Counted from the stretch's first letter, positions 40,836-50,816 are shown. The stretch: DNA of 64,000 nucleotides from Rahnella inusitata (GCF_003263515.1 NZ_JYDE01000044.1:1-64000), one strand, 5' to 3'. Translations and numbers: made by a program. The notes: generated by a model not told the origin, from the letters alone.

Positions 40836-41704
40836 ATCGTGAACCCCCCAGGCTCTGCGAGACTCTCACACCAACCGCGAGGGCACTATAGACAGAGATT
40901 GCTCGCATTTTCGCGCACTCTTGCGGTGCGTTGAATGCCCGGGCATCTCCGTCAAAGGCCTCTCGTGATGGTGCTCACAAGTGGTGGTTGACTTGTTTTA
41001 ATGAGGGAGTCTTCAATTACTGCATAAATATGACGAGTTGCTCACCCGTCGAGATTGCTTCCAGCGGACTCCCAACTTAGCGAGAAAGCACTGACAGGTC
41101 AAATGGCGAATTAAGTTATATTAAAAGTGATATAAAGAGATTTAATTATATGAAATATATAGAAATTATGGTGTTTTGATTGGCGTATTTTCGGTGGGGT
41201 CATGCCTGCAAAGTGTGAGCTGACTCACTATGGGGAAAGCTTCAGATCTCCGCACCATGCTGGCACGGGCGTAATTACCAGTATTTTATACTGCAAAAGA
41301 CTGTGCTGATGCGGTTTGTCACTGTTTTTAACCGGGTCGTAATAATGTACTAATACGGCTGCGGTAATAAGAATTATTCATACAGTCATCAATGACTTTA
41401 TTTGCAGTAATAATGAATAGTTATGCCTGCGCGGGCAGCACCTTCAGGGAAAGGTTTACGGGGATAAAGAAGAAAAACGTTAGCCGGAGGGCATTTGGCC
41501 GGGCTACGGGCAGAAAATGGCTGGCCGATATTAATAATATCGTGGCGAAAATTAGTCAATAACTCTGCACTTATTTCCCGCATTGCACCACAGCAAGCCC
41601 CTGCAAGGTGCAGCTCACAACTTTATGCTCAATATCCGCCCTCAGACTCACCCCGGTGAGGTTTTGCGGTATGATTCACGCGACTTCGTTTTAAGGGAAC
41701 CGTT
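40836..41704. promoter_or_regulatory. Long gltB-arcB intergenic region
   Basis: This 869-bp divergent region contains no supportable gene, although yhcC lies here in E. coli. It holds a TATAGT -10-like box for gltB at 40885-40890 (minus strand), an AT-rich tract at about 41110-41180 suited to IHF, Lrp or H-NS, a CRP-like site at 41214-41229, a short inverted repeat CAGTATtttATACTG at 41279-41293, and a TATGAT box at 41670 for arcB. Confidence 0.55.
41214..41229. promoter_or_regulatory. CRP-like site upstream of gltB
   Basis: TGTGAGCTGACTCACT matches TGTGA-N6-TCACA at nine of ten positions. It lies about 380 bp upstream of gltB. In E. coli gltBDF is controlled by Lrp, IHF, CRP and ArgR, so the site is consistent with known regulation. 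Confidence 0.55.
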
Positions 41705-44044
41705 ATGAAGCAAATCCGGGTTTTAGCGCAGTATTATGTCGATCTGATGGTCAAACTGGGGCTGGTGAGATTCTCACTGCTGTTGGCCTCTGCGCTGGTG
41801 GTACTGGCGATGATTGTCCAGATGGCGGTGACCATGCTTCTGCGTGGCCAGGTGGAAAGTATCGACGTGGTTCGGTCCATCTTCTTTGGTTTGCTGATCA
41901 CGCCCTGGGCCGTGTATTTCCTTTCGGTGGTGGTCGAGCAGCTTGAAGAGTCACGGCAGCGGTTAACGCGTCTGGTTGATAAGCTCGAAGAGATGCGCCA
42001 TCGCGATCTCGAACTGAATCAGCAACTGAAAGACAATATCACCCAACTGAATCAGGAAATCGCCGACCGTGTGAAAGCGGAAGAAGCACGTCTGGCGGTG
42101 GTCGATAAGCTAAAACTTGAAATGCATCACCGCGAGCAGGCGCAGATAGAACTGAGCCAGCAATCGGCATTATTACGCTCCTTCCTCGATGCGTCCCCGG
42201 ATCTGGTGTATTACCGCAACGAAGATAAAGAATTCTCCGGCTGTAACCGTGCGATGGAATTGCTGACCGGTAAAAGCGAGAAGCAGCTGATCGGCCTGAC
42301 GCCTGATGATGTATATACCCCGGACATCGCCGAGAAAGTGGTGGAGACCGATGAAAAAGTATTCCGTCACAACGTTTCGCTGACCTACGAACAATGGCTG
42401 GTGTATCCGGATGGCCGTAAAGCCTGCTTCGAACTGCGTAAAGTCCCATTTTACGATCGTATCGGTAAGCGCCATGGCCTGATGGGCTTCGGACGCGATA
42501 TTACCGAGCGTAAGCGCTATCAGGACGCGCTGGAGAACGCCAGCCGTGAAAAGACCACGTTTATTTCCACCATCAGTCACGAGTTGCGTACGCCGCTGAA
42601 CGGCATTGTCGGGCTTAGCCGCATTCTGCTCGATACCGAACTCGATAAAGAACAGCACAGCTACCTGAAAACCATTCACGTCAGCGCCATCACCCTTGGC
42701 AACATCTTCAACGACATTATCGAGATGGACAAAATTGAGCGCCGTAAAGTGCAGCTCGATAACCAACCGGTGGATTTCACTGAGTTCCTGTCCGATCTGG
42801 AAAACCTCTCCGGTCTGCTGGTGCAGCCGAAAGGGCTGAAGTTCATCATGGAGCCCGATTTACCCTTGCCGCGCAGCATCACCACCGACGGCACGCGTTT
42901 ACGCCAGATCCTGTGGAACCTGATCGGTAACGCCGTGAAATTCACCCGCGAAGGCGAAATCGTGCTGAGCGTGCATTACGAAGCTAATGACATGCTGCGT
43001 TTCGTTGTGCGTGATTCGGGGATGGGGATTCCGCAGGACGAGCAGGACAAAATCTTCGCCATGTATTATCAGGTGAAAGATCGCAACGGGGGCAAACCGG
43101 CGACCGGCACCGGTATCGGTCTTGCCGTGTCGAAGCGTCTGGCGCAGGCGATGGGGGGCGATATCACCGTCAGCAGCGTGCCGGGGCAGGGATCAAGCTT
43201 CACCTTAACCGTACGCGCGCCGACGCTGGATGCGCCGGTCGCACAGGCTGATGACGAAGAGGATATGCCGCTGCCAGCGCTGCACGTGCTGCTGGTGGAA
43301 GATATCGAGCTGAATGTCGTTGTGGCCCGCTCGGTGCTGGAGAAACTCGGTAACAGCGTGGAAGTGGCAATGAACGGTCATGACGCGCTGGAGATGTTCG
43401 GTCCACAGGAATTCGATCTGGTGCTTCTGGATATCCAGCTGCCGGACATGACCGGGCTGGATATCGCCCGCAAACTGCGCACCGATTACGCCGGTCAGCA
43501 TTTGCCGCCGTTGATCGCGCTGACCGCCAACGTACTGAAAGACAAAAAAGAGTATCTCGACGCCGGAATGGACGATGTGCTGAGCAAGCCGCTGTCCGTT
43601 TCTGCGCTGACCGCGATGATCCAGCAGTTCTGGGATCATCAGCCTGATGTTTCCCTTGTGCAGAAGGAGCCCGTAGTGATGAAAGACAGCGAAGCTTTAC
43701 TCGATACCGCCATGCTGGAGCAGTACATCGATCTGGTTGGCCCGCAGTTGATCTATCAGAGCGCAGACATGTTCGAAAAAATGATGCCGGGTTATCTCGC
43801 GGTATTGGATTCCAATATGACGGCGCGCGACCAGAAAGGGATTGCGGAAGAAGGGCATAAAATTAAAGGCGCGGCGGGTTCGGTCGGTCTCAAGCATTTG
43901 CAACAACTGGCGCAGCAGATACAGACGCCGACGTTACCGGCATGGTGGGATAACGTGCAGGAATGGATTGATGAGCTGAAGGCTGAGTGGCGAAATGATA
44001 TACAGGTATTGCGCGAATGGACGGCAAACGCTGAAAAAAAATAA
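41705..44044 (+). CDS. arcB: Aerobic respiration control sensor kinase ArcB
   Basis: The 779-residue tripartite hybrid kinase senses quinone redox state and phosphorylates ArcA. In order: two membrane helices (about 23-46 and 58-77), a leucine-rich linker, a PAS domain (about 153-270) with redox cysteines C180 and C241, the kinase with H292 in STISHELRTPLNG, a receiver with the aspartate in LVLLDIQLPDM, and a C-terminal HPt domain with H718 in EEGHKIKGAAG. Its stop codon overlaps the terminator region of ArcZ on the other strand. Confidence 0.98.
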   Translation: MKQIRVLAQYYVDLMVKLGLVRFSLLLASALVVLAMIVQMAVTMLLRGQVESIDVVRSIFFGLLITPWAVYFLSVVVEQLEESRQRLTRLVDKLEEMRHRDLELNQQLKDNITQLNQEIADRVKAEEARLAVVDKLKLEMHHREQAQIELSQQSALLRSFLDASPDLVYYRNEDKEFSGCNRAMELLTGKSEKQLIGLTPDDVYTPDIAEKVVETDEKVFRHNVSLTYEQWLVYPDGRKACFELRKVPFYDRIGKRHGLMGFGRDITERKRYQDALENASREKTTFISTISHELRTPLNGIVGLSRILLDTELDKEQHSYLKTIHVSAITLGNIFNDIIEMDKIERRKVQLDNQPVDFTEFLSDLENLSGLLVQPKGLKFIMEPDLPLPRSITTDGTRLRQILWNLIGNAVKFTREGEIVLSVHYEANDMLRFVVRDSGMGIPQDEQDKIFAMYYQVKDRNGGKPATGTGIGLAVSKRLAQAMGGDITVSSVPGQGSSFTLTVRAPTLDAPVAQADDEEDMPLPALHVLLVEDIELNVVVARSVLEKLGNSVEVAMNGHDALEMFGPQEFDLVLLDIQLPDMTGLDIARKLRTDYAGQHLPPLIALTANVLKDKKEYLDAGMDDVLSKPLSVSALTAMIQQFWDHQPDVSLVQKEPVVMKDSEALLDTAMLEQYIDLVGPQLIYQSADMFEKMMPGYLAVLDSNMTARDQKGIAEEGHKIKGAAGSVGLKHLQQLAQQIQTPTLPAWWDNVQEWIDELKAEWRNDIQVLREWTANAEKK

Positions 44045-44148
44045 CCCCAGCCGAGGCCGGGGTGCGCGAATACTGCGCCAACACCAGGGAAAGAGGTAAC
44101 CCACGATAGTTGTTAGGGTTTGGATTTCGCAGGTCTTGGAATTCAGCG
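44034..44148 (-). ncRNA. arcZ: Small RNA ArcZ
   Basis: Reading the minus strand, the segment ending at 44034 contains CCCTGGTGTTGGCGCAGTAT followed by TCGCGCACCCCGG, a hairpin and TTATTTTTTTT. This is the conserved processed 3' part of ArcZ, including the seed that pairs with rpoS and other targets. A -10-like TATTAG at 44155-44160 places the 5' end near 44148, giving about 115 nt, close to the 121 nt of E. coli. The position, convergent with and touching arcB, is as in E. coli, where ArcZ and ArcA/ArcB regulate each other. The 5' part is poorly conserved, so its exact start is uncertain. Confidence 0.9.
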
Positions 44149-44290
44149 TTAAGTCTAATACATCCTGTAGCAATCAACATAACAAATATAAGCTGAACTG
44201 TTACAACATTCATTAAAAACTGTGATGTAGATTAGTCTTTGTCTATACAAAACATCAAGTCTTTATCGCAGGATTTTTGAGAGATTACAA

Positions 44291-44395
44291 ATGAAGGTTG
44301 CTGATGTCTTCACAAAGGCATGCAGTTTTACTTATGTTCATGAAAATAAAGGCACTGATTTGCTGGTTTTTCCAACAGAATTTCAGTGTCGTTAA
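44291..44395 (+). CDS. Possible small protein (34 residues)
   Basis: An ATG at 44291, with GAGAG 7 bases upstream, opens a frame reading MKVADVFTKACSFTYVHENK and ending FQCR before TAA. It is not hydrophobic and resembles nothing I know. It lies in an AT-rich region without other genes. Conservation is unknown and it may well be chance. Confidence 0.15.
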   Translation: MKVADVFTKACSFTYVHENKGTDLLVFPTEFQCR

Positions 44396-44940
44396 TCACT
44401 ACAATGATAAACAACAGCGTGCCAAGCCACTGTAATTCATGATTTATAGGCATTCGTTGATCATATATTGATCAAAATGACCAGCAGTTTTCCGTATCCT
44501 AAGTGTAATGAAAAAATTTCACTTAGGTTGGAAAGGAAAATGCCGGGCATAAACGCAAATTCGCCCCTGAATTTTGGTTTATTTGCGTTACAGATTTGAC
44601 TTAGTAGCAATAAATTTCAGAGATAAATTGATGAGAGTTCGTTCAGTTTACATAATCTAATTCATTAGATTTTCTAACCAATTTTTTTTCGATTTGTTAC
44701 GAGTTACAAACAGAGATCACACGAAAAACAAATGAGGAAAAAGGCATGGGAACCGGTTCCCATGAGGCGGAACTCATTGATGATATGGATCAAAAATATT
44801 TTTATTTATTCATTTTATGGGTAAAAATCTTAACAACATAAACAGATTGTTAGCAATTTGAGTCGTTGTTTCGCTAGCCTGAACCGGCAGCTTCTTACGG
44901 AGATTGATTAGATGGTCAGATGTGTTGTGGAAAGTGCTGA
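44396..44940. other. AT-rich gene-free stretch with inverted repeats
   Basis: No gene is supportable between ArcZ and mtgA, where E. coli carries elbB. The stretch is much richer in A+T than its neighbours. It contains inverted repeats at 44498-44527 (CCTAAGTG/CACTTAGG), 44552-44589 (AACGCAAAT/ATTTGCGTT) and a 20-bp palindrome at 44745-44764. These could be protein sites or parts of an unrecognised RNA. The base composition suggests foreign or decayed DNA. Confidence 0.5.
44745..44764. promoter_or_regulatory. Perfect 20-bp LacI/GalR-type palindrome
   Basis: CATGGGAACCGGTTCCCATG is fully symmetrical with a central CCGG, the form of operators bound by LacI-family repressors. No LacI-family regulator or sugar gene is adjacent; the next gene is mtgA, 176 bp away. 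Confidence 0.55.
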
Positions 44941-45669
44941 ATGAATAAATCTTCTAAAAGAGGTCTGTTACGTAAGCCACTGTTATGGCTGAAACGTGTG
45001 CTGATATTGATACCCTGCTTATGGATAGCAGGTATCGTTATTTTTGCGTTTTTACCGGTGCCATTTTCAGCTGTTATGGTGGAAAGGCAGGTCTCGGCGT
45101 GGCTGACCGGCGACTTTGGCTACGTCGCACATTCCGACTGGGTGTCTATGGACGAAATTGCCTCGCCGATGGCGCTGGCCGTCATGGCGGCAGAAGATCA
45201 AAAATTCCCGGAGCATTGGGGATTTGATGTGGATGCCATCCAGTCAGTGCTCGATCGTGATAAAGAGGGCGGTAAGATGCGTGGCGCATCGACTCTGTCG
45301 CAGCAAACCGCAAAAAACCTCTTCTTGTGGGACGGGCGCAACTGGATCCGTAAAGGGCTGGAAGCCGGGCTGACCGTTGGTATTGAAACAGTCTGGACCA
45401 AGCGACGCATCCTGACGGTTTACCTGAACATCGTGGAGTTTGGCGATGGCGTCTTCGGTGTCGAGCAGGCCGCTCAGCACTTCTTCCATAAACCCGCCAG
45501 TAAGCTGACCGCATCGCAGGCGGCATTACTGGCAGCAGTGCTGCCTAATCCGCATCTGTTTAAGGTCAACGCGCCGTCGGCGTATGTCATGCGCCGACAG
45601 CAGTGGATCCTGCGCCAGATGAGCCAGCTCGGCGGCGAGTCTTTCCTGCGGGAACATAAACTCAACTAG
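44941..45669 (+). CDS. mtgA: Monofunctional peptidoglycan glycosyltransferase MtgA
   Basis: A 242-residue GT51 enzyme that polymerises lipid II. One N-terminal membrane helix (about 17-40) precedes the catalytic domain with the glutamate E85 in [15 protein letters not shown] and the motifs [16 protein letters not shown] and [15 protein letters not shown]. There is no transpeptidase domain, as expected. Length equals the E. coli protein. Confidence 0.97.
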   Translation: MNKSSKRGLLRKPLLWLKRVLILIPCLWIAGIVIFAFLPVPFSAVMVERQVSAWLTGDFGYVAHSDWVSMDEIASPMALAVMAAEDQKFPEHWGFDVDAIQSVLDRDKEGGKMRGASTLSQQTAKNLFLWDGRNWIRKGLEAGLTVGIETVWTKRRILTVYLNIVEFGDGVFGVEQAAQHFFHKPASKLTASQAALLAAVLPNPHLFKVNAPSAYVMRRQQWILRQMSQLGGESFLREHKLN

Positions 45670-45690
45670 GTTTAGCGAAGTTGAACGCAT

Positions 45691-45721
45691 AAAAAAGGAC
45701 AGCATGAGTGCTGTCCTTTTT
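45691..45721. terminator. Bidirectional terminator between mtgA and dolP
   Basis: AAAAAAGGACAGCA pairs with TGCTGTCCTTTTT; both strands have suitable runs for the two convergent genes. Confidence 0.9.
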
Positions 45722-45750
45722 CGTTACTAAGGTTCTGACAACCGTCGGAA

Positions 45751-46326
45751 TTACTTCACATAAGTAAATGCCGTGGTGACGTGTTTCACGCCGCTAACAC
45801 CTGCTGCAATACCCGCCGCAGATTTACCTTCATCTTGTGTCACCAGACCCAGCAGGAAGACTTCGCCGTTTTCGGTGGTTACTTTCACGTTAGAAGATTT
45901 CACTGAATCACTGGTCAGCAACTGCGAGCGGACTTTGGTGGTGATCCAGGTATCTGTCGACGCGGTGCCCATGCTGACTGGCTTGCCGGTACGGATTTCG
46001 TTGTACACTTCGGTTGCACCCTCCACACCCACAGCAATCTGTTTGGCGCGTGCGGCCATGTCCGGTGTCGGCGCCTGACCGGTCAGCAGGACTTTGCCCT
46101 GATAGGCGGTCGCCACGATACGGGCTTCGTCTTTCAGCTGTTTATCTTTGCTGATGGCATTGGAAACACGGGCTTCCAGCGTGCTGTCGTCTACCTGAGT
46201 ACCAACGCTACGCGGGTCAGTGGTGGTTTTGGTGGCCACGCCAGCTACGCCAACAACGGCGGCGGCAACGCAACCTTGTAAAAGAAGGGCGCTAAACACT
46301 ACTGCAAAGAGGGAACTTGCCTTCAT
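45751..46326 (-). CDS. dolP: Outer-membrane lipoprotein DolP (YraP)
   Basis: The 191-residue lipoprotein has the lipobox LLQGC with the acylated C19, then two BON domains (about 45-115 and 120-191). DolP binds anionic phospholipid, localises to division sites and supports envelope integrity and BAM activity; it belongs to the sigma-E regulon in E. coli. It is 9 bp from diaA in the same operon. Confidence 0.95.
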   Translation of the reverse strand: MKASSLFAVVFSALLLQGCVAAAVVGVAGVATKTTTDPRSVGTQVDDSTLEARVSNAISKDKQLKDEARIVATAYQGKVLLTGQAPTPDMAARAKQIAVGVEGATEVYNEIRTGKPVSMGTASTDTWITTKVRSQLLTSDSVKSSNVKVTTENGEVFLLGLVTQDEGKSAAGIAAGVSGVKHVTTAFTYVK

Positions 46327-46335
46327 TGGATCTCC

Positions 46336-46926
46336 TTAATCGTCCTGGTGAGGGAACAGCGTGCTATCAATCAGGTCACAGAGGCAATTCACTGTGAGCA
46401 TATGCATTTCCTGAATACGGGCGCTGCGATGGGATGGGATGCGGATCTCAACGTCATGAGGCCCCAGTAAACCCGCCAGCTCGCCGCCGTCATAACCCGT
46501 CAGTGCCACAATCGTCATATCACGGGTTACCGCTGCTTCAACGGCTTTAACAATATCACGGCTGTTGCCGCGCGTAGATATCGCCAACAGGACGTCGCCC
46601 GCTTGTCCCAGCGCCCGCACCTGTTTGGCGTAGATTTCGTCATGCAGCCGGTCATTCGCGATGGCGGTCAGCACAATGTTATCTGCACAGAGTGAGATTG
46701 CAGGAAGGCTCGGACGTTCAGTTTCAAAACGATTAATCAGACTGGCGGAAAAATGCTGAGCATTGGCCGCAGAAGTGCCGTTACCGCAGCACAGAATTTT
46801 ATTGCCGTTGAGCAGCGATTGCACCAGCGTCATCGCGGCGCGGGAAATCGCGTCAGGCAAGGCTTCTGCCGCTGCAATCTGGGTTTGGATACTTTCGGTA
46901 AAGCAGACTTTGATTCTATCCAGCAC
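46336..46926 (-). CDS. diaA: DnaA initiator-associating protein DiaA
   Basis: A 196-residue SIS-domain protein that forms tetramers and helps DnaA assemble at ori[35 protein letters not shown] is the sugar-isomerase-like core. It resembles GmhA but its place between yraN and dolP identifies DiaA. Confidence 0.95.
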   Translation of the reverse strand: MLDRIKVCFTESIQTQIAAAEALPDAISRAAMTLVQSLLNGNKILCCGNGTSAANAQHFSASLINRFETERPSLPAISLCADNIVLTAIANDRLHDEIYAKQVRALGQAGDVLLAISTRGNSRDIVKAVEAAVTRDMTIVALTGYDGGELAGLLGPHDVEIRIPSHRSARIQEMHMLTVNCLCDLIDSTLFPHQDD

Positions 46927-46956
46927 GGGTTTTCGTCCAGTCAGTCGTCATAATAT

Positions 46957-47331
46957 TTATTCCGCATTGAAGGCATCACGCAGCCATTCTATCTGGCTGC
47001 CGGTGATGGCAAAAACATCAAAACGGCAAGATGATGTGTCAAAGCTTGCGTGACGTGCGGCAAGCCAGAAAGATGCAGCGCGGAGTAAACGCTGCTGTTT
47101 TTGACGCGTTACGCTTTCCGCCGCGCCGCCAAAGTTCGCATTGCGCCGGTAGCGAACTTCAACAAACACCCAGGTCTGCTGGTCGCGCATGATCAGGTCA
47201 ATCTCTCCCGTGCGGCATGCCACATTGGCCGCCACAAAGGTTAACCCTTCGCGCTCAAGATAGCGTCGTGCGAAAGCTTCATACTGATCCCCACACGATC
47301 TTGCGCGCAACTTTGACACATTTCCAAACAT
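46957..47331 (-). CDS. yraN: UPF0102 family protein YraN
   Basis: The 124-residue protein has a Holliday-junction-resolvase-like nuclease fold, with [21 protein letters not shown] containing the E-D-ExK-type residues. The biochemical function is unproved. It lies between lpoA and diaA in the conserved order. Confidence 0.92.
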   Translation of the reverse strand: MFGNVSKLRARSCGDQYEAFARRYLEREGLTFVAANVACRTGEIDLIMRDQQTWVFVEVRYRRNANFGGAAESVTRQKQQRLLRAASFWLAARHASFDTSSCRFDVFAITGSQIEWLRDAFNAE

Positions 47332-47408
47332 CAGTACGTCCTTGTACCTGTAAAATTCTGAATTCCCTTCGCGCTCGGGCTGTTTCAGTTATCTCTTAGA
47401 ATCGAGTC

Positions 47409-49433
47409 TTAAGAGGAAACGGGCACCAGCGAGCCTTGGCGGTATTGCAGCCACGGCAGTTTACGATGGATCACGCAGTTAGGGTTGGCGCTCAGATCTC
47501 CTGTGCTGCCAGACACTTCAAAGCCTGGCAACGTGCGCATTTGGGAGAAGTGATTGGCCAGACTCCAGGCATCAATCCCCATTGCGTAGAGACGCACCAG
47601 CGAGTAATCGTTGCCGAATTTTGCGGTGGCCTGCTGCATCAGCGCCGGGTTAGAACCTGCCAGCAAGGGAATATCGCTAAACTGCACGCCTTCCATTTCC
47701 AGTCGGTAATCCGGACCTGCACCGGCCTGATAGCTGCGGGAGCTGGCATACACGGACGGACGCGAACGGCCACTACCGCTCATGTCGAGCATCGGTTTGA
47801 TCAGCGTCAGTTCGTTTTGCGTGGCGACAACGTAGACAGAATCCACTGCACCGCCTGAGCTGCCCTGAACAATCTGAGCGTCAGTCGGCGGTGCCGGAAT
47901 GGTGATTCCGCCGATGGTCACACCCTGCGCCTGCGCAGGTGCGGCGGCATCACTGGCCATGACCGGCGTACCGGTCAGGCGAATGCCGCTGCCGATTGAG
48001 GAGCGTAATTCACCCGCAGAACCGAGACCTTGTTTCAGGACGGTCTGACCACCCAGCTTCTGCCATTCATTAGCAAATGCCTGTGCGATTCGATCGCCAA
48101 AGTTGCCACGCGGAACCAGCAGTAACGGCATACGTTTTTGCTGCGACCACATATGGCGTGCGGCATCCTGTGCCTCGTCTTCCGGCGAGAGCGCAAAGTA
48201 ACAGATATTCGGGGCGTTTTTCTCAGTTTCTGGCTGATTGAGCGCTAAAACGTTCAACGGGGTTTGATCAGAAGACAGCTCGTTCACCTGATCTTTCAGC
48301 AACGGACCGACGACAAGCGTTGCGCCATCTTGCTGAGCCTGCGTCAGCAACGCGCTGAGCGGCTGGCCATTGGTGTCGTAGATTTTGACCTGTGCATTGC
48401 TGCTGGCAACCGGTGCGGTGGCAGGAGCAGACGTTTGCGGCTGTTCTGTCGGCGTCGCTGTACTTGCGCTCGCATCCGGCGCAGAGGTGCTGACTGCGGC
48501 ATCAGGATCCGTGGCGGGCTGAGCCTGCGCATTTTGGTCTACCGACGCATTTTGTGGTGCAGGTTGTGAAACCTGGCCGGTCATCGCGGCATTAAAGCCC
48601 TGCTGGATGGCATTACCGTACACCTGCGCCGGGCCACTCATCGGCAGGAATAGCGCAATTTTACCGGTGGAAGCCTGCTGGAATGTCAGCACATTATTAA
48701 GCTGCACTGGCAGGTTTTTGGCTGCCGGATTGACCGGATAACGGCGCTGCCAGTCTTTGATACCGGCTTTCAGCAGATCAGGATCCTGCTTATTGCTTTG
48801 CCAGACGCTGAGTAAATCCAGCCATCCCTGCAACGTATTTTCGTCTGCATTGATAACAATGCTGGAGGCATCCTGCGCAGAAAGCTGGGTCAGCGACATC
48901 CAGGTACGGTCGATATTGTCCTGATGCGGCTGGCCCTGCAACAGCGGCTCCTGCGCGATATAGGCACGGATCACGCCGAGGCTGGTGCGGCCCTGACTGG
49001 CGTCGATTTGCGCCTGATAGTATCGCGCCTTCTGATCGTTGGTCAGCGAGGTCGGGTCGATGGTGCTTAACGTGGTGGCTGCTGGCGCGAAATCTTTGAG
49101 GGCGAGCTGGACTTCGGCCGTCGTCAGTTTTTGTTCCAGCTGTTGCTCGGCACTCAGTTGCTGGGTCATCGCGTTCAACTGGTTATAGGCTTGCGGAGCT
49201 TTGCCTTCGCGCACAAGGGCACGCACTGCAAGCAATTGCCAGTCAGCCTTGTTATCATCACCGCTTTGCTGTGCCTGTTGCAGATAATAGTCAGAGCTGC
49301 CGGACGCTGCACCCTGGACACTTTCAGTCGGTGCCTGTGGCGACTGACCGCTACAGCTGGCGAGCAGCATCGCTACGATAATGGCAGGGAGCAAACGTCC
49401 CGAACGGGTACGAAAAGTCATTGAGGAAGGCAT
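47409..49433 (-). CDS. lpoA: Penicillin-binding protein activator LpoA
   Basis: A 674-residue outer-membrane lipoprotein that activates PBP1A from outside. The signal peptide ends in the lipobox LLASC with C27 as the lipid site. The N-terminal TPR-like domain (to about 255) is followed by a periplasmic-binding-protein-like domain interrupted by an alanine/proline/glutamine-rich insertion (about 290-350). GGAA upstream of 49433 supports that start. It is divergent from rsmI. Confidence 0.96.
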   Translation of the reverse strand: MPSSMTFRTRSGRLLPAIIVAMLLASCSGQSPQAPTESVQGAASGSSDYYLQQAQQSGDDNKADWQLLAVRALVREGKAPQAYNQLNAMTQQLSAEQQLEQKLTTAEVQLALKDFAPAATTLSTIDPTSLTNDQKARYYQAQIDASQGRTSLGVIRAYIAQEPLLQGQPHQDNIDRTWMSLTQLSAQDASSIVINADENTLQGWLDLLSVWQSNKQDPDLLKAGIKDWQRRYPVNPAAKNLPVQLNNVLTFQQASTGKIALFLPMSGPAQVYGNAIQQGFNAAMTGQVSQPAPQNASVDQNAQAQPATDPDAAVSTSAPDASASTATPTEQPQTSAPATAPVASSNAQVKIYDTNGQPLSALLTQAQQDGATLVVGPLLKDQVNELSSDQTPLNVLALNQPETEKNAPNICYFALSPEDEAQDAARHMWSQQKRMPLLLVPRGNFGDRIAQAFANEWQKLGGQTVLKQGLGSAGELRSSIGSGIRLTGTPVMASDAAAPAQAQGVTIGGITIPAPPTDAQIVQGSSGGAVDSVYVVATQNELTLIKPMLDMSGSGRSRPSVYASSRSYQAGAGPDYRLEMEGVQFSDIPLLAGSNPALMQQATAKFGNDYSLVRLYAMGIDAWSLANHFSQMRTLPGFEVSGSTGDLSANPNCVIHRKLPWLQYRQGSLVPVSS

Positions 49434-49495
49434 TCAGTTTCCAGTGATGTTTTTTTCAAGATGCTCAATATTAAATCGGCAATCCGGATGAAACA

Positions 49496-50365
49496 ATGAA
49501 TCAACACGATCAAGCAGATATTTCTGCATCAACGCTGTACATCGTACCCACGCCAATCGGCAATTTAGGGGATATAACCCAACGTGCATTGGCCGTGCTG
49601 AGCAGCGTGGATTTGATTGCGGCGGAGGATACCCGCCATACCGGATTATTGCTTCACCATTTTGGTATTAGCGCCAAAATGTATCCGCTTCATGACCACA
49701 ATGAACAGCAAAAAGCCGAGCATTTATTATCGAAACTTCAGGAAGGTCAAAGCATTGCGCTGGTTTCTGATGCCGGGACGCCGCTGATTAATGACCCCGG
49801 CTACCATCTGGTACGTCGCTGTCGTGAAGCCGGTGTGCGCGTGGTGCCCTTGCCGGGTGCCTGTGCGGCGATCGCCGCGTTATCCGCCGCCGGTTTGCCT
49901 TCCGATCGCTTCTGTTATGAAGGTTTTCTGCCTGCGAAAACAAAATCGCGAAAAGATACCCTTCAGGCGCTGATTGAAGAGCCACGGACGCTTATCTTCT
50001 ACGAATCCACCCATCGTCTGCTCGACAGTCTGCAGGATATGGTGGAAGTTTGGGGGCCGGATCGCTACGTGGTTCTTGCCCGTGAGCTGACCAAAACCTG
50101 GGAAAATATTCGTGGCGACGGCGTCGGTGCATTACTGGCCTGGGTGCTGGAAGATGAAACCCGCAAGCGCGGTGAAATGGTACTGATCGTCGAAGGCCAT
50201 AAAGCCGATACCGAGGCGTTACCGGCAGAAGCTTTGCGCACGCTGGCGCTGCTGCAAAAAGAACTTCCGTTGAAAAAAGCCGCCGCGTTGGCCGCCGAAA
50301 TCCACGGTGTGAAAAAGAATGCGTTGTATAAATACGCGCTTGATGAGCAAGAGGGTGACAAATAG
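49496..50365 (+). CDS. rsmI: 16S rRNA 2'-O-methyltransferase RsmI
   Basis: The 289-residue SAM-dependent enzyme methylates C1402 ribose in 16S rRNA. The tetrapyrrole-methylase fold is shown by [36 protein letters not shown] and [17 protein letters not shown]. The last codons overlap the -35 element of the rnpB promoter. Confidence 0.97.
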   Translation: MNQHDQADISASTLYIVPTPIGNLGDITQRALAVLSSVDLIAAEDTRHTGLLLHHFGISAKMYPLHDHNEQQKAEHLLSKLQEGQSIALVSDAGTPLINDPGYHLVRRCREAGVRVVPLPGACAAIAALSAAGLPSDRFCYEGFLPAKTKSRKDTLQALIEEPRTLIFYESTHRLLDSLQDMVEVWGPDRYVVLARELTKTWENIRGDGVGALLAWVLEDETRKRGEMVLIVEGHKADTEALPAEALRTLALLQKELPLKKAAALAAEIHGVKKNALYKYALDEQEGDK

Positions 50366-50383
50366 GGCGTAATACCCTATCAT
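50355..50383 (+). promoter_or_regulatory. Promoter of rnpB
   Basis: GTGACA (50355-50360) and TATCAT (50378-50383) are 17 bp apart and precede the mature RNA start by 7 bp. The discriminator CCGCCGC is GC-rich, as in stringently controlled promoters. The -35 lies inside the end of rsmI. Confidence 0.85.
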
Positions 50384-50390
50384 CCGCCGC

Positions 50391-50767
<377 letters not shown>

Positions 50768-50776
50768 CGTCAAAAG

Positions 50777-50808
50777 AAAGCCCGCGTAGCGTTTGCTACG
50801 CGGGCTTT
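50777..50808 (+). terminator. Terminator of rnpB
   Basis: AAAGCCCGCGTAGC pairs with GCTACGCGGGCTTT around GTTT, followed by CGCCTTTTT. Confidence 0.93.
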
Positions 50809-50816
50809 CGCCTTTT

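Noticed and set aside
41250-41275. NtrC or sigma-54 site near GCACCATGCTGGCAC
   Set aside because: Only one half matches NtrC and there is no GC at the -12 position after TGGCAC.
41398-41583. 61-residue frame between gltB and arcB
   Set aside because: No ribosome site, no family and no yhcC resemblance.
43890-44213. 107-residue minus-strand frame over ArcZ
   Set aside because: It reads through the ArcZ terminator into arcB and starts upstream of the ArcZ promoter; the RNA explains the conservation.
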